Positions 19,310 through 26,340 of a stretch of 26,340 nt of DNA are shown in pieces. Numbering within the stretch: position 1 is the first letter of the stretch; the number at the start of each line of letters is the position of its first letter. Under the pieces are notes generated by a model. The model searched no databases, was not told where the DNA came from, and saw only the letters and a program-made list of their open reading frames with translations. The stretch lies in assembly GCA_018398765.1 (NCBI GenBank), contig JAHBMJ010000302.1:5001-31340 (forward strand), written 5' to 3'. The position numbers and the translations under genes were made by a program. The DNA is from Chromera velia. Its lineage: Eukaryota; Sar; Chromeraceae.

Positions 19310-21637
19310 TCAGAACGAATGCTGACCGATGGCCCACGGAAAGCCCAAAAAGAATCCGGTGCCGAAAAGGATCCAAAGAAGGCAAGTGGGATCCTTCAGA
19401 CCTCTCTCTGCCCTCTGCTCTCCCAGAAGAGTAGCTCCCTTCAGGGGGTCCTCTTGCTCATCAATGGAAGCCAAGCCATGATTTTGGGGGACAAAACTCG
19501 GGTCCGACACTGCCACAGGTTGACTCGGAGCTGTGCGCGAACCTGACGCTGCACAGGATGTTAACATATGGAGAGTGCACGTCAATGTTCTGGAAGAACC
19601 TTTGAGATTGTATGAGTCATCACGCGGTTTAACGAGCATTCATGCGGCTCAGTGAAAGAAAAAACGTTGCCATTTTTGAGAACGAGAGCGAAGGAATGCG
19701 ATCGAGTAGGAAGGAATGAAAAGAACAAGACACCCGTGGACGTGGTCGCTGTTTTCGGATCCTCAGCTTGCGGATGAACAAAACAGAGCGACACAAAAGG
19801 GCTCTTCGGCAAGCCGGGACACACTCCACTTACCGGTGGATGATCTGGCCTGCCCCCTCTGGTTGTTCTGGGAAGTCGCGCAGGGGTGAAGGGAATCCTC
19901 AGGGGCTGCGTTGACTTCGTGTTCCTCTGCAAGGGGGGGCAGCCGGGGGGTAGAGAAGAAGGGGCGGGCAGCATGGCCCCTTTTTCCAAATCCTCCTTTC
20001 CTCTCTTCTTTTGCTTCCACCACAACGTTGTACAGGCAGCTGGGCCGAGGTCCCTGGAGTCTCTGCATGGACCGAGGGGGGAGGAGAAGGGATCGAGAGG
20101 AAGCAAGAAAGTGATGGCATAAACAAGATGACTGCAATTAAAAAATGCAGTACACATGACCTACCTGCTGATTGCTACTTTCTCTCACTGATCTGTATGA
20201 GTGGTATCTATGTCTGCCTGCCTAGAAAGAGAGAAATGGATGAGCAGCAGTCGAGGGGTCAGTCAGTCAGTCAGTCAGTCAGTCAGTCAGTCAGTCAGTC
20301 AGTCAGTCAGTCAGTCAGTCCTCTTCAACCCCCCTTTGCCTCTCTGGGCCGCCCTCGCCTTTCTAACCTGCAAGTAGGTGAGGTTCTTGGTATTTACAGT
20401 GGGGTTTTGCGTGTCTTTGAACACCATCATTGTGTTTCCAAAAGTAATGCATACGCCTGCAGGCACCATGCAGGGCAGACAGAGGATGACAGGCAATTTA
20501 TGTCAAGTGAGGGAATCACATCCATGAACGAATCCACGGTGAGGCGTCAAGAAACAAAGAAAAAGCAGACAAACAGCGTTTGGAGAGAAAGAAAGGAATT
20601 CTAAGAATGGAAGCGGGAGTACGACGCAGGGGTTGACATCCCTCTCTTCTCCTCAAAAAGCTGCAAGCATCCCAAAAGTCAAAAGTTCCCCTTCTCTTTC
20701 CCCCTCTTCTCCAGCTGAAGCTGCTCAATGACCCACCGATCTACCAGCGAACCGACCTATGCATCTGGGATAGTCTGGGGTTTTTGCTGATCGATCCTGC
20801 ACTCTCCTAATTGCCTCCTCCATGGCTTTCAAGGACGTCGCGTGTCGGCAATACTCTTCGTACAGCATGGAGTGGTACAGAGTCCTCTTCATCGTCCGGG
20901 AGGCCTCAGCTGCTGCCTTTCTCTTCAAACTTGGGTGGAACTCTATCGGTTCAGCATCAAAAGTCTTCACAACCACTGGGTTCCCTCTGTACGTGCTTTT
21001 GAAAGCCTGCACATTTGAAACGGGCATTTGAATCTGTTTTGTAGAAGAAATCAGTCGGCAAAACAGCACTGGTTTGTTGTGTGAAACCCAAAGGATACCC
21101 GGAGAGCAAAAGAGAGAACGAGGAGGGAAGGGTACATCAACCGACCGGGCCGCTCCACATTTGAAGATAGTCGTCTGTTGAGCTGTTGAGAGTAACTCCA
21201 GTGGGAGGGGTTGCTGTCTGTTTGCCCTTTTGAGGTTCTTGTACGTCAGGAAAACTTTCGATGAGGTCGGAGTAGGACAGGAGAGGAATTGCGTTCTCCT
21301 CTCGCACCATCCCGGGAACTTGAACCTCATGATCATAAACTTTCAACACATTCTGCCGTAGGGCTCTTTGTTGCTTTCGAAGGAAAGGGAGGACAATACG
21401 GGTGAAGGTTTCGATATCCTCCTGCAAAGATGTATGTATAAACATGTATATATTTGAATACTCTGCACGGAATAAGAAGAAACAAACCACACACGAATAA
21501 GAACCAGACGCGCCAAGAATGACCCGTACCTTGACGAGAGTCTGGGCTTCTTCCCACAGTGGAGATCCCTTGAGTGATTCGATGTCCTTTGGTGACCAGC
21601 CAGCCAAGCAACAGTGTTCACGAAGAAAGTTCTCCAT
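19310..21637 (-). CDS. Kinase N-lobe-like protein with C-terminal hydrophobic segment, seven exons, 428 residues
   Basis: Exons on the minus strand: 21637-21530, 21421-21146, 21033-20745, 20456-20368, 20221-20165, 20062-19834, 19548-19310, summing to 1287 nt with all phases consistent. Residues 1-128 are helical and charged. From about 133 the sequence resembles a protein-kinase N-lobe: FKSTYRGNPVVVKTF with the VxVK lysine at 151, a long helix with EEYCRH near 187 in the place of helix C, then YPRCIGRF and CITFGNTMMVFKD as strands 4 and 5. No glycine loop of normal form, no HRD and no DFG follow. The next exons are basic and Pro-rich, and the protein ends with a hydrophobic segment at about 403-424 (CLLWILFGTGFFLGFPWAIG), a possible tail anchor. 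It may be a pseudokinase fragment or a lineage-specific family. The similarity is by eye and the fold call is tentative. A donor-like GTCAGC just after PWAIG leaves room for further exons. Confidence 0.55.
20258..20320. repeat. (CAGT)n microsatellite
   Basis: About 15 perfect CAGT units lie in the intron between exons 4 and 5 of the kinase-like gene. The repeat gives a Ser-Gln-Ser-Val shadow frame on the plus strand. Confidence 0.95.
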
Positions 21638-22050
21638 GCTGTTGCTGAGGCACGTCAAAGCAAAGTGGACGTTTCAAACAGGCCGTGGAAGTCAAAATCG
21701 GCAAAGCCAGCAGACTATAGTAATTGGGTGAGCAGTTGTGTCCCTGTTCTCGCGAACAAGTCAAGTCCTCTACGATGAGTGCAGGGCGATCGACTTGTTT
21801 TCGCCGTTGCTATATATATTTAAAATGAACTTCGTCTGTGCTTCTCGATTTCGAAGAGTCTTTCAAACTTTCTTCACGAAGGCAGAGGAAGCTTTAGGGG
21901 CTTTTTTACGCTTGTCCAAATGGTCTGGCTTGCGTGCAGCAGCAGGTCAAAGTATATATAGAACAGACTGGGGATCAAATATATAGACGTACGAAGTGTA
22001 TGAATATAGCTAGTGTATACGCATGCATGCGTGGTTTCAAAAATTATACA
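21638..22050. other. Upstream region of the kinase-like gene, no gene seen
   Basis: The 413 bases upstream of the minus-strand ATG at 21637 hold no credible frame. A TATATATTTAAA stretch at about 21812-21823, about 175 bases upstream of the ATG, is the only TATA-like candidate. The rest becomes AT-rich toward the foldback element. Confidence 0.4.
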
Positions 22051-22472
22051 TATATATACCAAGCGCAACTCAATTTGGCACGATTACGATTGTGATTGCA
22101 AATGTGAAAAAGATTTTTATCGTGCAAACAGTCTTTTAAGACTTGCGATATGTTTCTGATAATATATATTTGTAAAGTCTGTACAAATTTTCAAGTTCGT
22201 ACGCGCAACCGATTACGTTTGCGAAAAATATGAAAATTCAAAGTCAGGATTCGTTTTCCGGGGCCGCCCGACTTTGAATTTTCATATTTTTTGCAAACGT
22301 AATTGGTCACGCGTACGAACTTGAAAATTTGTACAGACTTTACGAATATTATCAGAAACATGTTGCAAGTCTGAAAAAACTGTTTCCGCAATAAAAATAT
22401 TTTTCACATTTGCAATCCCAAACGTAATTGGCTGTATGGGTTTGCCAAATTGAGTTGCGCTTGGTATATATA
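22051..22472. mobile_element. 422-bp palindromic foldback/MITE-like element
   Basis: The first 30 bases (22051-22080) and the last 30 (22443-22472) are perfect reverse complements, beginning TATATATACCAAGCGCAACT. The inverted similarity continues with few mismatches through both arms to a small centre near 22255-22265 (CGTTTTCCGGGGCCGCC), so nearly the whole unit would fold into one hairpin. It has no coding capacity. The ends lie in TA-rich sequence, so a TA target duplication is possible but cannot be separated from the repeat itself. Confidence 0.85.
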
Positions 22473-22638
22473 TACAAGTTATTCAGTTCGCGCGCCTTCC
22501 GCGCGAAAGTAAGTCTGGCAGAGCGGATCGGTTTATGCATGCCTGCCTGCCTGCAATGGCATACATACAGTAGCTCCTTTACTCAAATCCGCGCGCGCGA
22601 CTTGCTACGATTTGCAGAACTTAATTGCAGCTATTCTC
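22473..22638. other. Short spacer between two transposable elements
   Basis: No gene is seen. It contains GC-rich alternating CGCGCG words and a short GCCT run (22541-22552), and it separates the foldback element from the MITE. Confidence 0.5.
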
Positions 22639-22797
22639 AGAGACAATGATTCCGGGCAACCCGGCTTGGCTCATCTCAGCAACTTGGCTCATCTCAGATA
22701 CGTAACGCAGTTGCGCTGCGCGGTGATCCAAGTTGCATCGTCGCGCAGCGAATTTAACTTGCATGGTTGCTTTCATCGTACATAAAAAAGCTGATCG

Positions 22798-23052
22798 CGC
22801 TACGGAGTGTAGTGCAGTGGCTAGTTTGTTGTACGGGGCTCATATGGTATAAGAAGTTCTGTCATACAAGGTTCTTACTTCTAGGTACTCCCTTACAGAC
22901 TTTCATACGAAGGCTTGACTCACTACTAACTGCATGCATGCGCGTAGCTTAATTACATAGATGCAAATACGCTCGAACTGCGCGCATCTCGATACGGCCT
23001 GACATGCTGCTTCGCGTACCATTGCACGGCTGGCTAGCCTCACAACGTTACG
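22798..23052 (-). repeat. 3' LTR
   Basis: This 255-bp copy is the downstream LTR for the minus-strand element. It aligns without gaps to 25625-25879 with 13 differences by my count, all transitions. Confidence 0.85.
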
Positions 23053-23067
23053 TGCCACCTCCCCCCT
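23053..23067 (-). promoter_or_regulatory. Polypurine tract
   Basis: The minus strand reads AGGGGGGAGGTGGCA and touches the start of the 3' LTR. This is the position and composition expected of the plus-strand primer of an LTR retrotransposon. Confidence 0.65.
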
Positions 23068-23530
23068 GAAGTCACGTCCACGCTGGCTTACATGGAGAAC
23101 GCAAGTGAATCTTCTTATGCAACTCTTTTGGGCAATGGAGTGATAATCGTTGATTAGATCATCGCTTTTCCTTATACCTGCAGCATCGTAGAAAACCAAA
23201 AATCGTCTTTCTTTTCTTTTTTTTTCTTTTCTTTCGACTCTCTCTCATTTCTGTTTTCAGAATTTCCTTTACCATCTTTTCTGTGGTTCTTTCTCTCTTT
23301 CATATCATCGAATCATAGTCCACTCCAGTCAAACAATCACAACAGTTACTCCCAACCACCATCTATACTGACTCCACCATATACCCAGTGCACATGCCCC
23401 CTCCCCCTTCAAAGCCGCGTCCACGCTCAGTCAGAGAGAGTGTGACGCACATAAGAACAACAACAAAGAAAAAAAAATCAGACGCAAAAGGGCGGAAAAC
23501 ATATACATCGGCTAAAAATTGTTCCTTCAG
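23068..23530. other. Non-coding 3' region of the LTR element
   Basis: No protein-like frame is seen between the end of the element's gene and its polypurine tract. A pyrimidine-rich run at about 23210-23250 reads A/G-rich on the coding strand. Confidence 0.5.
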
Positions 23531-25413
23531 TCACGGAGTCCACTGGATGCCATAGTACTGCATCTCCCAATCGGTTAGCCCCACAATCACCCCCGGCTCT
23601 TTCCTATCTATTTGATCCGACTCTCCGTTAGCTTGGTGCTGCTGCTCTGATGGAGGTTGTAGACTGATAAAAGACCGCGCTGAAGTGCGGGTGGTCCGTA
23701 TGCTCCTCATCTACCGCACTGCAGGTCTCACTTCTGGCACACACGGCACCACACCCTCTCTATTCCCATACATCTCGGAGTCCCTATAAAATGTCTCCTC
23801 TGTCTGTCCACACCCACGACGTACCAAAAATACATGCCAGTCTGTAGTGCCAATTCCCTGAACATTTGGAATTAAGTCCTCCCATCCCAACCAAAAACGA
23901 AAAGACACATCCTCCCAATACTCATACTGGAGTGGATCATACGGTGGGACTGGCGTCTTTGGTTTTGCATGGGCTGCTTGCCTTCTCTTTTTCTCTTTGT
24001 TCTTCGCTTCTGTTCTTTCTTGCCGACGCCTGGCCTGACGAGACGGTGTCAAACCATCAGACGAGACTGCCGGTTCCTCCACTCCCTCACTGATTGGAGG
24101 CAGAGGGGACCAAGGGCTGTCTGTCTCTTTCGTTTGCCTCACAGCCAGCATTTCCCTTTCATGCTTTTCCTGCCTTTTTCTCTCTTTCTTTTCTTGGTGC
24201 TTTTGTTTCTGTCTCTCTGCTTTCTCTGGACTTCCACCCCCAAAGTCATTTCCCTGCCCACCTGTCTCCAAACGATTGAGCTGCGGAGACGGGCTGTGTG
24301 GTCTCTCAGACTGGCAGTGGATTTGCTCTCTCAATTCCCAACTCCCAACTCTATACAGCGATTCAAACAAGTCTTTTCCCATATCTCCTTCGTCCTTCTT
24401 ACTCCTTTTGATCCGGCACAGCTCCATCAGAGCGGGCTCATTCATTTGACCATCCTCTCCGGTAGGAGCCATCACAGGGGAGCTCTGACCGAAATCAAAA
24501 GTCGTCTGAGGCGTCGCAAAGAACACACCCCCATCGGAATTGACAATCCCACTCCCCTTTTGCACTTCCCACGTCCCTTTGCCTTCTTTCTGGGACGACT
24601 GACTGAAGTCGAACGTCGTGCTTGGAGTTCCAGCGAGTGTGGCTCCCACAGAGCTCACAGGAACACTTCCCTCTCGCACCCCAGACATCTGCACATCTGT
24701 TTGCTGCTGCAACTGATTGGGAACGCCTGACTGCGCACAGCCGTGCGATCTTATATGAACACCGTCATCACCCAAAGTTTCTTCGACCCAATCCACATCC
24801 CCCTCTCTCACACGGAATTCCTTCTCTGGGGTACCTGGTGGAATAATTCTTCTCTCTCTCTCTGTCCCTCGCCCAGGCCTCCTCCATTGTTGCGAGCGTC
24901 CAGAAAAATTCGAGTGATTGCTGCCAAAACCTCGCCTGCTCGCTTTATCTCTTTTTCTACTTCGATTTGCATTTCCATGTGCGCCTGGAGCTTTGGCATG
25001 CCTTCAGAGAAGACGTCTCTGGGCTGCTGGACTTTCTGTTTCCTCCCTCTCCCTGCTGAACCTTTTGGGCAACCAGCATTACAGTGCTCAGATGATTGCC
25101 GAGACTGCGTTTGCTCTACCACTTTTTTCTTCCAGGCTGCCTCTGTCAACCTGCAACTTCTATGAGTTTTCGGTTTGCCCGTATCGGTGTGTTGAGTCGC
25201 ATGTTGGACTGCACTCTGCTTCTCAAAAATCCCAGTTGGTGGAACAGACAGTCTACTGGCTCCTGTAGACTCCAAGAGTCGCTCTGCAATCTCAAACCCT
25301 TCCTTCAAGAGGGTCTCACCGTTCGCTTGCACTTCTCTGGATGGAATGTCCTTGAATTTTTGAAGTTCACATACAAGCGAAAGAAAATTTTTGAAACGTT
25401 CCCAGATCGACAT
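23531..25413 (-). pseudogene. Gag-position gene of the LTR element, broken by a frameshift and an in-frame TAG
   Basis: Three minus-strand segments look like one former gene of about 630 codons. Segment 1, 25413-24808, begins with ATG (MSIWERFKNFLSLVCEL) and is charged and helical. In the (GA)n run at about 24849-24862 the frame shifts, and the protein-like reading continues in the next frame (IIPPGTPEKEF, then VREGDVDWVEETLGDDG) down to a TAG at 23711-23713. The same frame goes straight on with ATG for 59 more codons to the TGA at 23531, ending DWEMQYYGIQWTP. The middle has a Lys/Glu/Arg-rich coil (KQKHQEKKERKRQEKHERE) and two copies of a TTFDFxQSS motif. No CCHC zinc knuckle is present. The gag role is inferred from position only. 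Confidence 0.6.
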
Positions 25414-25614
25414 GACCGACGTGCTGCTGAAGACTTCTGAGAACTTTCACAAGACAAAGCAATGAACTCGTACTTTCTGCTTATTGCAGTGGTTGCGTGC
25501 ATAGTCAGTGCAAGCTGTGTGAAGCTGCAAAGAGACCTCGCACTGTCAGACAGAGAATGTGTTCACGACGCAAGACGGATGGTCTACGAACTCTACTGAG
25601 GCTGATCGTTTCGT
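25414..25614 (-). other. Leader of the LTR element
   Basis: About 200 bases between the primer-binding site and the first ATG of the element's gene. It would hold the packaging signal; only short frames are seen. Confidence 0.4.
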
Positions 25615-25624
25615 TCTGCTACCA
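25615..25624 (-). promoter_or_regulatory. Primer-binding site, initiator tRNA-Met type
   Basis: Directly after the 5' LTR the minus strand reads TGGTAGCAGA. This is complementary to the 3' end of eukaryotic initiator tRNA-Met, which ends UCUGCUACCA. It fixes the orientation of the element and its 5' LTR boundary. Confidence 0.75.
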
Positions 25625-25879
25625 CGCTACGGAGTGTGGTGCAGTGGCTAGCTTGTTGTGCGGGGCTCATATGGTATAAGAAGTTCTGTCATACAAGGTT
25701 CTTACTTCTAGGTACTCCCTTACAGACTTTCATACGAAGGTTTGACTCACTGCTGACTGCATGCATGTGCGTAGCTTAATTACATGGATGCAAATACGCT
25801 CGAACTGCGCGCATCTCGATACGGCCTGACATGCTGTTTCGTGTATCGTTGCACGGCTGGCTAGTCTCACAACGTTACG
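25625..25879 (-). repeat. 5' LTR
   Basis: This 255-bp copy is the upstream LTR for the minus-strand element and should hold its promoter. It lies next to the primer-binding site on one side and the GATCA target copy on the other. Confidence 0.85.
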
Positions 25880-26045
25880 GATCAAAGTTGCGCGGCCACG
25901 TGATCGGAGCCAAGTTTTTCGGTGATCGAAGTTAAATGATCCAAGTTAATTGCGATGCCGCGCCAAAAATTTGTGAACGAAAAACGTAGATGAGCCAAGT
26001 TGCCTTGAGATGAGCCAAGCCGGGTTGTCCGTAATCATTGTCTCT

Positions 26046-26340
26046 AATTTGGTTTCTCTGAGAATATATAAAAGTTAGTGCTTGACCTATACCTACCAGC
26101 ACCACCAATTAAATCACCACAACTATCACGATTTATCGCGATTGAATCATTTCTAATCATTTCTTTTAGATTGAAAAATGCATGCCAGAAATGATATGAT
26201 GCGAAAGCAGTTGGTGGCAACTTAATGTAAAACTTATCAATTTTAATCAATTTATTACTATCACTAACTATCACTATAGGGGCCATGTAAAAATTCATTT
26301 GAGTGTCAGTGGCACGCAAACGGGTTCAAAGGGGGGGGGG
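26046..26340 (-). other. AT-rich end of the window with a 91-codon open frame
   Basis: The minus strand is open from 26319 to 26044 with codons rich in A and T. The first ATG is seven codons in (MNFYMAPIVIVSDSN), and the frame ends inside the MITE end. The reading has mixed hydrophobic and polar residues and could be a fragment of a coding exon or of another transposon. I do not recognise it. The window ends in a run of G. Confidence 0.25.

Larger units (their letters stand above)
22798..25879 (-). mobile_element. 3082-bp non-autonomous LTR retrotransposon on the minus strand
   Basis: Two 255-bp direct repeats (22798-23052 and 25625-25879) flank 2572 bases. Read on the minus strand, the right copy is the 5' LTR and is followed at once by a primer-binding site. 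The coding frames are on the minus strand, and a polypurine tract precedes the left copy (3' LTR). The flanks GATCG (22793-22797) and GATCA (25880-25884) are a probable 5-bp target duplication with one change. No protease, integrase, reverse transcriptase or RNase H is visible, so it would depend on another element, like a LARD. The LTRs start CGTAACG and end CGTAGCG rather than TG...CA. Confidence 0.8.
22639..26045. mobile_element. MITE-like element with inverted ends, split by an LTR retrotransposon
   Basis: The left end (22639-22693) and the right end (about 25988-26045) are inverted copies starting AGAGACAATGATT, followed by a CAACCCGGCTTGGCTCATCT block; there are a few mismatches and a 2-3 base indel. 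The motif CTTGGCTCATCT occurs twice at each end, and AACTTGG words recur inside. Removing the LTR element (22798-25879) and one target duplication leaves about 320 bp, a normal MITE size. No transposase is encoded. No clear target duplication of the MITE itself was found. Confidence 0.75.

Noticed and set aside
20011-20604. A 197-codon plus-strand frame with Ser-Gln-Ser-Val repeats
   Set aside because: It is the CAGT microsatellite plus antisense of the kinase-like exons.
22798-23052. tRNA-derived SINE: the repeat has A-box-like and B-box-like words and a pairable acceptor-like stem
   Set aside because: Equal 255-bp copies, the primer-binding site, the polypurine tract and the flanking duplication are explained much better by LTRs.
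23711-25413. Two independent host genes in the 23.5-25.4 kb block
   Set aside because: The frames lie exactly between the primer site and the polypurine tract of an LTR element and continue each other across a simple-repeat slip.
1-26340. CRISPR arrays, rRNA, tRNA genes, phage or bacterial operons
   Set aside because: No regularly spaced repeats with unique spacers, no intact cloverleaf and no rRNA core were seen, and the genes are spliced.

Overview
The window is nuclear DNA of a eukaryote. Genes are split by GT-AG introns, usually in the 90-500 base range, and the intergenic space holds microsatellites, a LINE tail, foldback/MITE-like elements and an LTR element. There is no rRNA, tRNA, CRISPR array or bacterial-type operon. 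The mix of genes (a LIN9/ALY-type cell-cycle regulator with a possible N-terminal SANT domain, a secreted GMC oxidoreductase, a Trp-rich repeat membrane protein) and the roughly balanced base composition would suit an alga or other protist, for example a chromerid such as Chromera velia. That organism guess is inference and cannot be shown from the sequence alone. A 21-base N run at 13972-13992 shows this is a draft assembly.

Layout. 1-757: 3' end of a decayed non-LTR retrotransposon, ending in an (AATC)n tail. 1135-7588, minus strand: a multi-exon gene or pair of genes. The 1135-5255 block has nine exons that splice in perfect phase and encodes the DIRP domain and Tudor-like segment of LIN9/ALY, the MuvB/DREAM subunit. 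The 5763-7588 block is an acidic, Ser-rich reading frame with a possible SANT-like start and may be the N-terminal half of the same gene. 7589-8509: divergent promoter region with a 26-bp direct repeat. 8510-14564, plus strand: ten exons in perfect phase for a 939-residue GMC-family FAD oxidoreductase with a signal peptide, both family signatures and the catalytic His/Asn pair. 14565-16320: microsatellite, an AT-rich island, no gene seen. 16321-18719 (N-terminus unresolved), minus: a proline-rich membrane protein with about sixteen tandem 11-residue repeats, nearly all carrying Trp at the third position. 19310-21637, minus: a seven-exon gene for a 428-residue protein that looks like the N-lobe of a protein kinase with no C-lobe, followed by a hydrophobic C-terminal segment.

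21638-26340 is a transposon graveyard: a 422-bp palindromic foldback element, then a MITE-like element with inverted ends (22639-26045) that was split by a 3082-bp LTR retrotransposon lying on the minus strand (22798-25879). The LTR element has two 255-bp LTRs, a primer-binding site that fits initiator tRNA-Met, a polypurine tract, and one gag-position gene broken by a frameshift and a stop codon. No reverse transcriptase is present.

The best candidates for something undescribed are the Trp 11-mer repeat protein, the kinase-N-lobe membrane protein beside it, and the nested LTR element with non-TG/CA ends whose two LTRs differ only by transitions.
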